A DNA stretch of 64,000 bases from an uncultured Clostridia bacterium. GTDB lineage: Bacteria > Bacillota > Clostridia > Oscillospirales > Oscillospiraceae. Of this stretch, positions 9,537 to 18,818 are shown piece by piece; positions within the stretch are counted from its first letter, which is position 1; the number at the start of each line of letters is the position of its first letter. The DNA is taken from contig CANSAE010000006.1 in the NCBI GenBank assembly GCA_947644595.1, positions 87,980 to 151,979 on the forward strand, given 5' to 3'. The translations under genes were made by a program, and so were the position numbers. The notes beneath the pieces are model-generated. The model worked only from the letters and a program-made list of their open reading frames with translations, did not search any database and had not been told where the DNA came from.

Positions 9537-11285
9537 TCACTGCGGCAAATGGTATTTTTCCTGAAAGGCCGTATAAGTTTCCCGGAAAAACCGGTCGTCC
9601 GACGCCTTGAGCCGGTCCAGATAAATGTGGGCGTCGTAGGTATTTTTCCCCGACTGAATGATGCAGATGGCAATATTGGAGCAGTGGTCCGCGATGCGTT
9701 CAAAGGACGTGATGAGGTCCGTGAGCACAAAACCCAGCAGGGTGGTGCACTCGCCCCGCTGCAAACGCTCGATGTGCCGGGCCTTGATCTGCACGTTCAG
9801 ATTGTCAATGACCTCCTCCAAAGGCTCCACTCGCTTGGCGATGGCAGGGTCGTTTTTCAAAAACGCGTCGGTGGTCAGGGTGATGATCTCCGCTACCGCG
9901 GTGCCCATCACGGTCAGCTCCTCCTGGGCGCTGCCGGAAAATTCCAGTTCCTTTTCCTGCATCTCCACGGCGGTCTCCATAATATTCACCGCATGGTCGG
10001 AGATGCGCTCATAGTCTCCGATGCAGTGGAGCAGCCGGGACAGCTCGCTCCGGTCCGCCAGATTCATTTCATGACCGGAGAGCTCCGCCATATAAGTGCC
10101 CAGCCGGTCCTCGTACAGATCCACCTTGTTTTCCAGGGTCTCCACCGTCTCCACATGCGCCCGGGAAAAATCCCCCAGGTTCCGCAGCGCGAGAATGGCG
10201 TTGTCCCGTGCCATGACCGCCATTTCCATGGTCAGGTCCCTGCTGGTCTGCACGGCGATGGTGGGCGTGGAAATGAAGCGGGTATCCAGCATGGCAAACT
10301 TTTCTTCCTCGGGACTGTCGGGATAGATCCGCTTGGAGATCCCCACCAGTACCCGGTCAAAGGGCAGCAGCAGCAAAGCGATGACGGTCTTATAGCCCGT
10401 ATGGGTCAAGGCAATGGACACATAGCCCATGGTCTGCGCCCCCAGCGTCAGTCCCAGCTTGCTTGCGATGATAAACGCCGCCAGCACCGCCACAGCGCCG
10501 ATGACATTGTACAGCAGTGCGATGATGGCCGCCCGCCTGCCGTTGGTAGGGCCGCCCACGCCGGAAAACACCACAATGATGGTCGCGCCGATGTTGATGC
10601 CGATGATGATAGGCAGCGCCGTGGCAAAATTCACCACTCCGGTGGCGGACAGCGCCTGCAAAATGCCCACAGACGCGGAGGACGACTGAATGGTCACCGC
10701 CAGCACAAAGCCGATGATCACGCCGATGATGGGATTGGAAAACAGGGTAAGCACCTGGATGATGACCGGAGATTCCTTAATGGGGTCCAGAGCGCCGGAC
10801 ATAAAGTCCATGCCGTACATGAGTACGGAAAAGCCCAGAAAGATCATGGCCAGATCCTTCCACTTATCCCGCTTACAGAACAGGAGCATAAAAGCCCCCA
10901 CCCCTGCCAGAATGGGCACAAAGCTGTCAGGGTTCAGCAGCCGCAGGAAAAAAGAATCCCCATTGATGGTGTTCAGACATAAGATCCACGCCGTGGCCGT
11001 GGTGCCGATATTGGCGCCCATAATGACCGGAATGGAATTGAGCAGGGACATGATGCCCGTGTTCACAAAACCGATGACCATCACGCTGGTAGCCGCCGAC
11101 GATTGGATGATCGCCGTCACGGCGGTGCCCAGCAGCAGCCCCTTCAGCCGGCTGGAGGTCAGCCCTTCCAGCACGGTTTTCAGCCGGCCGCCTGCCTGCC
11201 GCCCGATGGCGTCGCCCATAATGTGCATACCGAACAAAAACAATCCGATGCCGCCGAACAACTGGAACAGGGAAAAAATATCCAT
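9537..11285 (-). CDS. Na+/phosphate symporter with PhoU-like domain
   Basis: This 582-residue membrane protein belongs to the Na/Pi cotransporter (NptA/YjbB-like) family, importing phosphate with sodium or exporting excess phosphate. Residues 1-320 hold about eight membrane segments with the two inverted QSS signatures (IIQSSAATSVMVIGF and VTIQSSSASVGILQAL). Residues ~340-560 form a cytoplasmic PhoU-like helical domain. AAGGAG lies 5 nt before the ATG. It appears monocistronic, upstream of tRNA-Ser(GCT) on the same strand. Confidence 0.92.
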   Translation of the reverse strand: MDIFSLFQLFGGIGLFLFGMHIMGDAIGRQAGGRLKTVLEGLTSSRLKGLLLGTAVTAIIQSSAATSVMVIGFVNTGIMSLLNSIPVIMGANIGTTATAWILCLNTINGDSFFLRLLNPDSFVPILAGVGAFMLLFCKRDKWKDLAMIFLGFSVLMYGMDFMSGALDPIKESPVIIQVLTLFSNPIIGVIIGFVLAVTIQSSSASVGILQALSATGVVNFATALPIIIGINIGATIIVVFSGVGGPTNGRRAAIIALLYNVIGAVAVLAAFIIASKLGLTLGAQTMGYVSIALTHTGYKTVIALLLLPFDRVLVGISKRIYPDSPEEEKFAMLDTRFISTPTIAVQTSRDLTMEMAVMARDNAILALRNLGDFSRAHVETVETLENKVDLYEDRLGTYMAELSGHEMNLADRSELSRLLHCIGDYERISDHAVNIMETAVEMQEKELEFSGSAQEELTVMGTAVAEIITLTTDAFLKNDPAIAKRVEPLEEVIDNLNVQIKARHIERLQRGECTTLLGFVLTDLITSFERIADHCSNIAICIIQSGKNTYDAHIYLDRLKASDDRFFRETYTAFQEKYHLPQ

Positions 11286-11406
11286 AGACGCTCCTTAAGG
11301 TGTAAAATTCGGAATGATACGACTTTATTATAACAGGAACTGTACAAGCCATTCAAGTAGCAATGGCAAACTTTGGTCAAGTTAATAAAATATCAATACG
11401 ACCCAC

Positions 11407-11435
11407 TTGCCAAGGAGGAAAGATTCATGTATAAT
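11407..11435 (+). promoter_or_regulatory. Promoter of tRNA-Ser(TGA)
   Basis: TTGCCA (11407-11412) and a consensus TATAAT (11430-11435) are 17 nt apart, 13 nt upstream of the mature tRNA. Confidence 0.8.
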
Positions 11436-11448
11436 AAAAGCCTCGTTT

Positions 11449-11540
11449 GGAGAGATACCCAAGTGGTTGAAGGGTCCGGTCTTGAAAACCGGTAGGCGGG
11501 TCATTCCCGTGCGTGGGTTCGAATCCCACTCTCTCCGCCA
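11449..11540 (+). tRNA. tRNA-Ser(TGA)
   Basis: A 92-nt class II tRNA with long variable arm, anticodon TGA within the loop CTTGAAA, T-loop GTTCGAATC and an encoded CCA. It reads UCN serine codons. A strong promoter precedes it and an intrinsic terminator follows. Confidence 0.95.
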
Positions 11541-11549
11541 GCACAGAAG

Positions 11550-11609
11550 TTCCCATCAGGGTTCCGTTTCCGCCGTTGGGTGAAAACAAAAACCTGATGG
11601 GAATTTTTT
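11550..11609 (+). terminator. Terminator after tRNA-Ser(TGA)
   Basis: An 11-bp stem (arms 11550-11560 and 11593-11603) encloses a GC-rich loop and is followed by six T residues. Confidence 0.8.
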
Positions 11610-11630
11610 CTCTTCTCGCAGCGTCCTAAA

Positions 11631-11660
11631 AAGAGCACCGCTTGCCGCGGTGCTCTTCTG
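11631..11660. terminator. Second hairpin, possible terminator
   Basis: Inverted repeat AAGAGCACCG... with its complement ending at 11657, followed by CTGC and a T run. It could reinforce termination behind the tRNA. Confidence 0.5.
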
Positions 11661-11960
11661 CTTTTTGGAGAACATATTTTTTATTCAACAAAATCACGGT
11701 GCGATTTTTGTGATACCTATTTGAACATATACTCTTGTATACCGGGGGATTGCGTAGTATTATATAAGTGGCTTGTTGGCGAATTTTGGAGTTCCCGCAA
11801 TTTCCTCTTTGGACGCCAAATTCTGCCGCTGTGGGATATGAGCTTTCACCGGGAAAGGAAGGGACAACGCATTTTTACAGGTGATATCCTTCGGCCGCAT
11901 GGTCTGTTCCCTGTGCCAACGGACTTTGCAGGACATTTACAGCCATCCGCAAACGGCACA
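11661..11960. other. Leader/intergenic before the riboswitch array
   Basis: About 300 nt with no supported gene. It must hold the promoter for the riboswitch leader; AT-rich segments around 11715-11770 (for example TTGAACATATAC and TATTATATAAG) are candidates, but no -35/-10 pair has good spacing. Confidence 0.35.
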
Positions 11961-11966
11961 GTTGGG

Positions 11967-12009
11967 GCAAACCATGGGAAACCGTGGGACGCAAAGCTAT
12001 GGGGTCTAA
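11967..12009 (+). promoter_or_regulatory. c-di-GMP-I (GEMM)-like aptamer core, copy 1
   Basis: The core has GCAAACC, a hairpin capped by a GAAA tetraloop (CCATGG/CCGTGG), then GGGACGCAAAGC, a short loop and GTCTAAG, the conserved order of class I cyclic-di-GMP riboswitches. A strong hairpin at 12030-12060 and the element GATGACAGCCCGGCCGC follow, where the family has its second helix and tetraloop receptor. Confidence 0.65.
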
Positions 12010-12090
12010 GACCGCGGTCACAGACGGGCAAAGCACCACATTCAGGGCAAAGGTGCTTTGTGCGGAACGCGGAGATGACAGCCCGGCCGC

Positions 12091-12221
12091 TAATTTTGGC
12101 AAACCACGGGAAACCGTGGGACGCAAAGCTATGGGAACTAAACGTTTATTGACCCCTAGGGGTCAATCAGCGAAACATGGTTTCGCTGCAAAAAACGCAG
12201 GTCAGCCCGGCCGCAAAATTA
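12091..12221 (+). promoter_or_regulatory. c-di-GMP-I (GEMM)-like aptamer, copy 2
   Basis: The core (12099-12141) has GCAAACC, a GAAA-capped stem, GGGACGCAAAGC and ACTAA. The flanks TAATTTTG (12091) and CAAAATTA (about 12214-12221) are complementary and would close the aptamer as helix P1, which gives this copy the clearest boundaries. Two perfect hairpins and GTCAGCCCGGCCGC lie between the core and the 3' flank. Confidence 0.68.
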
Positions 12222-12320
12222 GCAAACCAAAGGAAACTTTGGGACGCAAAGCTACGGGGGCTAAGGTATCTGGGTTCCTGCGTATCGCAGGGCAATGACG
12301 CTATGCCAGCCCAGCCGCAC
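12222..12320 (+). promoter_or_regulatory. c-di-GMP-I (GEMM)-like aptamer, copy 3
   Basis: The core (12222-12264) repeats GCAAACC, GAAA-capped stem, GGGACGCAAAGC and GGCTAAGG. A perfect CCTGCG/CGCAGG hairpin and the element GCCAGCCCAGCCGC follow. The stem bases differ from the other copies while pairing is kept (CCAAAG/CTTTGG), which is covariation supporting a structured RNA. Confidence 0.62.
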
Positions 12321-12321
12321 C

Positions 12322-12440
12322 GCAAACCGCCGGAAACGGCGGGACGCAAAGCTATGGGGCTAAATCGCCGGCTTTCAAACGAGTTGCTGAAAGCCCGCTC
12401 GTTCGATGGCAGGCGACACGCTCGCCAAGCCGCCGGATCC
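12322..12440 (+). promoter_or_regulatory. c-di-GMP-I (GEMM)-like aptamer, copy 4
   Basis: The core (12322-12363) has GCAAACC, stem CCGCCG/CGGCGG with a GAAA loop, GGGACGCAAAGC and GGCTAA. A GGCTTTCA/TGAAAGCC hairpin and a GGCGA/TCGCC hairpin follow, ending about 40 nt before the start codon of the surface protein. It is the copy best placed to influence translation or transcription of that gene. Confidence 0.62.
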
Positions 12441-12481
12441 TTTGCATCCGAAAATTAAGCAAAGAAAGGAAAGAAAATAAG

Positions 12482-15400
12482 ATGAGTCATTATAAAACTC
12501 TGAGTAAGCGCGGATTGGCCCTGGTCCTCGCTTTGGTGATGCTGTTCACCCTTCTGCCGGTCTCCGCACTGGCGGAAGAAAGCGAGAACGGCATCAATCC
12601 CCAAGTCGAAACATCGCAGGATGCCGGAATCAACAGCTTTGATGCTTTGGCGACAGCTGTTAAAGGTGCCAGTGATGTACAGCAAACGGTCATCACATTG
12701 AGTGATTCGTTTGAGGCCTCTGATTCTATTATCATCGGCTATAAGAACATCGTTCTTGATCTGAACGGACAAACGATCACTACCACAAGCAGCAAAAGCT
12801 TATTTATCATCAATAATCCCGCTGGTTTGCTGACCATCAAAGACAGCGTTGGCGGCGGCACTGTCGTCTGCAATAAGAGCTCCGCTAATCTGATTGATGT
12901 TTTTGCCGGAACATTTGTTTTGGAAAGCGGTGAACTGAAGGCACACGCGGACAATACTATAGCTGTTTACATCGCCAGTTCCTCGGATAGCAACGCCATT
13001 ATCACCGGTGGTAGAATCACCGCCGATAATGGTGACGCCGCTATTTTAAACGGCAACTCCTGCACCATTGAGGGTGGCGACATTAGTGGTAAGATTAACC
13101 TTGTTGATGGCTTCAGCACCACCACCATCACCGGAGGTACGTTTACGGACAAAGAGACCGTGAACAACATTCTCGAGGGAAGCGGTTACGTTCTGGATGA
13201 GACCGGAAGCCTCACAGTTGACGAAGCTAATAACAACTTCGCCGCCAAGGTCGGCAACAAGGGTTATGACACCCTGCAGGCCGCAGTTGATGCGGGCGGT
13301 GAGGTGAAGCTGCTGAAGGACGTGACTGAGAACATCATCGTCAACGGCACCGTCGTTCTGGATTTGAACGGCAAAGTGCTCAACGGTGATATGACGGCAA
13401 CACCGAAAGTGGGCAGTGTTGTGACCAATAACGGAACACTTACCGTTAAGGACAGCGTCGGCGGCGGTGAAATCACCCGCGACGAGACCGGAGCTGGCAA
13501 CCACAGCGGTCATGACTACATGATCTTTAACCACGGTGAATTGACCATTGAAGGCGGTCATGTCTATTCCCAGTGCACAAGGGACAATGCCCCCTCTGTC
13601 ATCTGCAACCAAGGCACCGGCGGCAAAACCGCCACTATGCTTTTGAACGATGGTCTGATTTCCAATTCCTGGGGCATCGTGGTAAAGAACGACGACTACA
13701 GCGCTCTGGAAATGACCGGCGGCAAAATTCAGGTGACCTCCGATACCCATGACACGCCGCCAAAGGCTTGGGCTGGCATCCAAAACTGGACCACTGCCAC
13801 CATCACCGGCGGTGAAATTGAAGGCATCCTGCCCATCGTAGCGTATTCCTACACATACGGAGGCACAAACTACGATTCCCACACCATTATCGACGGGAAC
13901 GTTATCGTGACCGGGCAGATTCAGGCAATCAAGTATTCTCCCAGTGACACCAGTAAATCCAAGATCGAAATCAAGGGCGGCACGTTCTGCAATATCGTGG
14001 CCGGCTCTGAGTACGATCAATTGAGCCTGGGTTCCACGGAAGGACTTGAAGGTGAAATCGAAGTCACCGGGGGTACATTCAGCAGCGATGTGAGCGCTTA
14101 CATTGCAGACGGCTATGAGCAGGTTGACGGTGTCGTAAGCACAGACGTGACCCTGAGTGAGGACGATGTTGCGATGGTCAACGGCCAGTACTTCGCCGTT
14201 TTTCAAAATGCCATCAATGCCGCCAACGCCGGCGATACTGTGACATTGGTGAATGACGCAGTCGAAAGCGTCATTATCAACAACACGATAACGCTGGACC
14301 TGAACGGGCATAAACTTGTCAATGCCGAGCAGGCACAGAATTCAAGCGTTGCCAGCTCGGATCGCAAGCACACCATTACTGTTACTGGTAACGGTACGCT
14401 GACCGTTCAGGGCACCGGTACGGTGGACAACGTAAGTCACGGCCAGGCCGCCATCTATAACGAAATCAATGGCACTATCATTCTGAACGGCGGTACGTTC
14501 ACCCGCAGCGCCGAGGAAGGCACCAGTATTCTCGGTGAGGACGGGAAATGGACCAACAGTGCCAATGGGAACTCCTGGTATACCATTACAAACCTTGGCT
14601 CAATGACAATCAATGACGGTGTTACAATCTCCCAAGGTTACCAAAAAGAGGACGGCAGCTGGACCGGAAGTTTCTCCAGTCTGTTCGACAGTGGCTGGGT
14701 CAAACCTGCAGATAACACAGAAAACGCCGCAGCTACTGTCACCATCAATGGTGGCACATTCCTTCGCGGTAAGGCTTCTTTGAAAAACGATTCGTTCAGC
14801 ACAATGACCGTAAACGGCGGCAGCTTCCTCGACGCCAGCAATTGGTCTGTGAACAACTATGGCAATTTGATCATTCACAACGGCGTGTTTGAGAGCGTCC
14901 GCAGCGGCCTGTACAACGGCAGTGGTTCCTTGACCGTAAGCGGCGGCAGCTTTAAGTACGATTCAGGCCTTTCTGGCATTTTCAATGCTGAAGGTTGTGA
15001 ACTGAATGTTATCGGCGGCCAATATGCTAACGAAGATGTAAAGCCCTACCTTGCAAAAGGCTATACGACCAAAGAAACCGCTGATGGAGCCGGCATGTGG
15101 GAAATCGTTATAGATGAATCTTCTGACGTGTTCGTTGCCCGCATCGGCAATGTGGGGTATGAGACTTTGCAGACAGCTATTGATTCTGCTTTGGCCGGCA
15201 ATACCGTGGTAATTCTGAAGGATGTGGAAGAGAGTGTCGTAATTGCAGCAGAGCAGGACATCACTCTGGACCTGAATGGCAAAACGCTGTCTGGCAGCAA
15301 TAACCATACCGTTATCAACAAGGGTACATTGACGATCACTGACAGTGCTTTTTCTGCCGCAAACGGAGATGAAAGCCAGATGGGCAAGATCGTTGGCGTG

Positions 15401-17335
15401 AACTATGTTTATAACAACGGTAAAAACAGCAGCGGAAAAATCGCCGTGGTAAATGAGGAAACCGCTACATGCTATATTGAGAGCGGCTTGATTACCAGAC
15501 AGCCTTATCTTGCAGCGGATGAAGCGGGTCAAGTCCAGAATCACTGGAGCAACAGCAACTACACCGTGCAGAACATGGGAACCATGTACATTACGGGCGG
15601 TTTGATCGTCAATAACTCCACTTACAGCAATCTGGTAGTAAATTTCACCAAGAAAAACAACTCCTATATTGATGGTTACAACGCTGTGATGAATATTTCC
15701 GGAGGGATGCTGCGTCAGGATACCATGAGCGCGCTGAAAAATGATCCCGGAGCGGAAATGAACATTAGTGGCGACGCGGCAGTGGTATGGAGAGTTGCAA
15801 GTCCCACCAACTATGCCACAAACTTCTACGGTACTGTGAACATGACAGGCGGTACCATCAGGACCAACGGCATTATCCCCATGTTCACGTGGAAAGAGGG
15901 CAATGTGGAGTTCCCCGGCGTGTTCAATATCAGCGGCAATGCCAAGCTGGAGTGCAACATTCTGGAAGCCAATAATGGTGTTACCGGCGATGCATATGTC
16001 ACAACCAGTCAGCCCACCATCAACATCTCCGGCGATCCCATGATTACAGTCAATAAGCTGCAAACAGTATGCTTTATTGACAATAAGATGACTGTAGTGG
16101 AAAACAGAACCAACGCAGCCATCAATGTCGCAGGCGGCACGTTCAGTTCGCCAGTGCTCAGTCAGTACTGCGCCGACGGCTATCTCCCTGTAAGCAAGGG
16201 CAAAGCTTATGGTGTCGCGGAAGGTCCTCTGGAACTGAGCGCTGAATACTTAGCGCTTTTGGTTGGTGAAACTGCTGCATTGACAGTAAAAGCGCCTGAC
16301 AATGTAATGGGTATAAACTGGGAATTCGATCCTAATATAATCGGATTCAATCCAGAAGATGGTACCGTAACCGCTCGCGGACGCGGCAATGCAACGATCA
16401 CGGCAGTTGTTGGCAATCAAAAAGCAACCTGTACTGTAGTCGTGACCCAGCCTGTCAACAGCGTGACATTGGATCAGGAAACCGCTGATATGATGGTCGG
16501 TGGTGAAACAGTGACGTTGACCGCAACCATCAACCCCGTATACGCCAACGATCAGACCATCGTCTGGACTTCCAGCAATCCGTCCATTGCAACTGTTGAT
16601 CAGACCGGCGTCATCACCGCGGTCGGTGCAGGCACTGCCGTTATTACAGCTACAGTCGGCGGTCAGCGCGCAACCTGCACGGTGACTGTCGCGCCTGCGC
16701 CTGTGCCTCCCGGACCTTCCGGTCCAGTGGGTGGCACTACCATTGAAGATCCGGATGTGCCTCTGGCCTCCGTGCTGCCCTTCGATGACGTGACCGAGGG
16801 TCAATGGTTCTATGACGCGGCAGCCTATGCCTATGAGAACAAATTGATGGCCGGTATCACCGACAATCTCTTTGATCCCCAGGGCGACACCACCCGCGGC
16901 ATGATCGTGACCATTCTGTACCGTCTGGAAGGCGAGCCCGCCGTGAGCGGTACATCCGCGTTTGACGACGTGGCTGCTGACCAGTGGTACACCAATGCCG
17001 TCATCTGGGGCACTGCCAACAAGGTTGTCGCCGGATACGGAGATAGCACCTACCGTCCCACACAGAACATCACCCGTGAGGAACTGGCTGCGATCCTGTA
17101 TCGCTACGCCGAACTCAAAGGCTATGATGTCACCGTGACCGAAGGTGCGGCTCTGAACTTCCCCGATGGGGATGAAGTTTCCGAGTATGCTCGGCCCGCC
17201 ATGCTGTGGGCTGTGGAAAAGGGCCTCATCAACGGCATGGACAACGGCACCGTCAGCGCCCGTTCCGGCGCGACCCGTGCCCAAGTTGCCACCATTCTGA
17301 AAGGCTTTTGCGAAAAATTCGTGGATGCCGAATGA
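12482..17335 (+). CDS. Giant SLH-anchored surface protein with beta-helix and Ig-like domains
   Basis: This 1,617-residue secreted protein has a signal peptide (residues 1-31, ending VSALAEE). Residues ~40-1240 are rich in short Asn/Gly/Thr repeats such as TVNGG, ITGG and LDLNG typical of right-handed beta-helix adhesins. Related units (GYETLQTAIDSALAGNTV, then LDLNGKTL) start near residues 260, 565 and 880. Two BIG2 bacterial Ig-like domains follow (~1250-1325 and ~1328-1408), then a Pro/Gly linker (~1410-1420) and three S-layer homology repeats (~1425-1617) that should bind cell-wall polymer. It is likely an adhesin or surface-matrix protein. AAAGGAAAG precedes the ATG. Four c-di-GMP-I-like aptamer motifs lie in its leader, so expression is probably tied to sessile/motile state. 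Binding partner unknown. Confidence 0.9.
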   Translation: MSHYKTLSKRGLALVLALVMLFTLLPVSALAEESENGINPQVETSQDAGINSFDALATAVKGASDVQQTVITLSDSFEASDSIIIGYKNIVLDLNGQTITTTSSKSLFIINNPAGLLTIKDSVGGGTVVCNKSSANLIDVFAGTFVLESGELKAHADNTIAVYIASSSDSNAIITGGRITADNGDAAILNGNSCTIEGGDISGKINLVDGFSTTTITGGTFTDKETVNNILEGSGYVLDETGSLTVDEANNNFAAKVGNKGYDTLQAAVDAGGEVKLLKDVTENIIVNGTVVLDLNGKVLNGDMTATPKVGSVVTNNGTLTVKDSVGGGEITRDETGAGNHSGHDYMIFNHGELTIEGGHVYSQCTRDNAPSVICNQGTGGKTATMLLNDGLISNSWGIVVKNDDYSALEMTGGKIQVTSDTHDTPPKAWAGIQNWTTATITGGEIEGILPIVAYSYTYGGTNYDSHTIIDGNVIVTGQIQAIKYSPSDTSKSKIEIKGGTFCNIVAGSEYDQLSLGSTEGLEGEIEVTGGTFSSDVSAYIADGYEQVDGVVSTDVTLSEDDVAMVNGQYFAVFQNAINAANAGDTVTLVNDAVESVIINNTITLDLNGHKLVNAEQAQNSSVASSDRKHTITVTGNGTLTVQGTGTVDNVSHGQAAIYNEINGTIILNGGTFTRSAEEGTSILGEDGKWTNSANGNSWYTITNLGSMTINDGVTISQGYQKEDGSWTGSFSSLFDSGWVKPADNTENAAATVTINGGTFLRGKASLKNDSFSTMTVNGGSFLDASNWSVNNYGNLIIHNGVFESVRSGLYNGSGSLTVSGGSFKYDSGLSGIFNAEGCELNVIGGQYANEDVKPYLAKGYTTKETADGAGMWEIVIDESSDVFVARIGNVGYETLQTAIDSALAGNTVVILKDVEESVVIAAEQDITLDLNGKTLSGSNNHTVINKGTLTITDSAFSAANGDESQMGKIVGVNYVYNNGKNSSGKIAVVNEETATCYIESGLITRQPYLAADEAGQVQNHWSNSNYTVQNMGTMYITGGLIVNNSTYSNLVVNFTKKNNSYIDGYNAVMNISGGMLRQDTMSALKNDPGAEMNISGDAAVVWRVASPTNYATNFYGTVNMTGGTIRTNGIIPMFTWKEGNVEFPGVFNISGNAKLECNILEANNGVTGDAYVTTSQPTINISGDPMITVNKLQTVCFIDNKMTVVENRTNAAINVAGGTFSSPVLSQYCADGYLPVSKGKAYGVAEGPLELSAEYLALLVGETAALTVKAPDNVMGINWEFDPNIIGFNPEDGTVTARGRGNATITAVVGNQKATCTVVVTQPVNSVTLDQETADMMVGGETVTLTATINPVYANDQTIVWTSSNPSIATVDQTGVITAVGAGTAVITATVGGQRATCTVTVAPAPVPPGPSGPVGGTTIEDPDVPLASVLPFDDVTEGQWFYDAAAYAYENKLMAGITDNLFDPQGDTTRGMIVTILYRLEGEPAVSGTSAFDDVAADQWYTNAVIWGTANKVVAGYGDSTYRPTQNITREELAAILYRYAELKGYDVTVTEGAALNFPDGDEVSEYARPAMLWAVEKGLINGMDNGTVSARSGATRAQVATILKGFCEKFVDAE

Positions 17336-17365
17336 TTGGTGACCACCGAAATCCCTAAATAGGGG

Positions 17366-17397
17366 CAGCCCCATGGCATTGCCATGGGGCTGTTTTT
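17366..17397 (+). terminator. Terminator of the SLH surface-protein gene
   Basis: A perfect 12-bp stem (17366-17377 with 17381-17392) followed by TTTTT, between two convergent genes. Confidence 0.85.
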
Positions 17398-17408
17398 CTT
17401 TGTGCTTT

Positions 17409-18650
17409 TTATGCGCTTACATCCAGCATAGTCCCGAGAAATACCGGGACCATTGCCTGCGTGTCTACGATCATATACACGAACGGCCGGTCCAGCGTCA
17501 CCCGCTTGGGTTCTTCCATGGGTGCTCCTTCCGCATTCATCTCCACCGCCGTGACCGCGCCGGCCTTTGTGCCCCGCTCATCTACTTTGATGTAGGTCTT
17601 ATGGATCACATCATTGATGAACAGCGGGCCGTTGTCTGACGTGCCCATGGCCGTAAAATCAGCGGTCTCCGAATCGAACGCATCTGTCACGCCCATGGCC
17701 TGCAAGGTCTCCGCCAGGCTCATGGCCGATTCCGTCTCAAACTTCGGCAGGGATACGATGACCTTTTCCCCGGTAGCAGCGGTCAGCGTGTCATGGAGCG
17801 TTTTTCCTGTCATTTGGCTGAGATACTCCTGAATATCCATTCCCTCATTCGGCAGCAGAGCGGCGAAAGCGTATTTCCCATCGGCATAGGATTTCAGAAA
17901 ACCTGTGGCACTGCCGTCATTCAAATAGCGGTACTCCTCGGAGTGCAGGAAGTCCGTTTCCCGGGCCGTTCCGTCCGCAGCCACAAACACAGCTTTCCAC
18001 ACCTGGTTTTCCTCGTAAATATTCTGCCACTCCGCTTCAAATGCCAGGGCGTTGACAAGATAGAGTACCGCTTCGGCAGGAATTTTATCAAGTACACCAT
18101 CGATCATGCCGTCTGTATGATGTTTGACCCAATCATTGATTTCCCGCACTGTGGATGTATCAAAAGGCGCTTTCAAGGCTCCCGCGCCGTACCAATCTGC
18201 GTTTGCCTGGAGAAAATCCGGTTCCACACGCAACCGCTCATCGTCCCGCAGCCAAATGGAATTGGCCAAGCTCAGCGTATATCGCTCCCCCTGGGGCAGA
18301 CCTTTGGCGTAAGCATACAGGTAACGGTTCAATGTGGCTAGGTCCATGCCGAACAGTGCCTCCATTTGACGCAGTGTCTCCCCTTTCGCGCCGTTGGCTG
18401 TCATGCCCAAGGCGCACAGGACCGACAGCGGCGAAAGCAAGGTGTTTTCCTCCGCCGCAGTCTGCTGCAACAGCTTCACGGCAAAGTCCGTTACGACCGT
18501 CGCTTCCGGACCGGTCACATCAATGCTGGTTTTCATATCTCCGGCCTGCACACCGGTCATCAAATCTGCCGCTCTGACTGATGCACAGCCCGTCAGCGCA
18601 CCCATAAGCAGCGCACCGCATAACAACAAGGCAGTCAGACGTCGTTTCAT
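17409..18650 (-). CDS. Serpin-family protease inhibitor lipoprotein
   Basis: The 413-residue protein is a serpin, a suicide inhibitor of serine or cysteine proteases. It begins with a lipoprotein signal peptide (lipobox LTGC, Cys22), so it should be tethered outside the cell membrane. The serpin fold is clear: TLLSPLSVLCALGMTANGAKG near the N terminus, SLANSIWLRDD, LVNALAFEAEW, and the C-terminal signature DRPFVYMIVDT. The reactive-centre hinge VDERGTKAGAVTAVEM matches the inhibitory consensus (small residues at P12-P9). The loop is about four residues longer than in alpha-1-antitrypsin, so P1 is ambiguous (Met in APM if counted from the C-terminal side, Glu from the hinge). The target could be a host or community protease. 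Confidence 0.92.
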   Translation of the reverse strand: MKRRLTALLLCGALLMGALTGCASVRAADLMTGVQAGDMKTSIDVTGPEATVVTDFAVKLLQQTAAEENTLLSPLSVLCALGMTANGAKGETLRQMEALFGMDLATLNRYLYAYAKGLPQGERYTLSLANSIWLRDDERLRVEPDFLQANADWYGAGALKAPFDTSTVREINDWVKHHTDGMIDGVLDKIPAEAVLYLVNALAFEAEWQNIYEENQVWKAVFVAADGTARETDFLHSEEYRYLNDGSATGFLKSYADGKYAFAALLPNEGMDIQEYLSQMTGKTLHDTLTAATGEKVIVSLPKFETESAMSLAETLQAMGVTDAFDSETADFTAMGTSDNGPLFINDVIHKTYIKVDERGTKAGAVTAVEMNAEGAPMEEPKRVTLDRPFVYMIVDTQAMVPVFLGTMLDVSA

Positions 18651-18735
18651 GTTGCATCATCCTTTCTGTTTGTTAGACGTGCCGCATAGAAAAAGGTTCC
18701 CATATTGACAAAAAACAAATAATTGCCGCTTTCCA

Positions 18736-18763
18736 TTGACAAAATAAAATAGTATGCTATAGT
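18736..18763 (+). promoter_or_regulatory. Promoter of PTS-IIC-like gene
   Basis: TTGACA (18736-18741) and TATAGT (18758-18763) are separated by 16 nt, 55 nt upstream of the start codon. Confidence 0.75.
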
Positions 18764-18818
18764 ATCCTTTACAGGTGTCTTGACATTTATAAAGGATACT
18801 TCTTGTTTGGAGGTTCGT

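Noticed and set aside
9549..10982. Plus-strand 477-codon frame
   Set aside because: It is the complementary shadow of the Na/phosphate symporter gene and encodes no known protein.
11967..12363. CRISPR array
   Set aside because: The four ~43-nt repeats have unequal spacing (132, 123, 100 nt) and variable, base-paired stems; they fit an RNA aptamer, not CRISPR repeats.
13046..14311. Long antisense open frame (421 codons) inside the surface-protein gene
   Set aside because: It mirrors the repetitive, low-stop composition of the beta-helix gene, has no recognisable domains and no good ribosome binding site.
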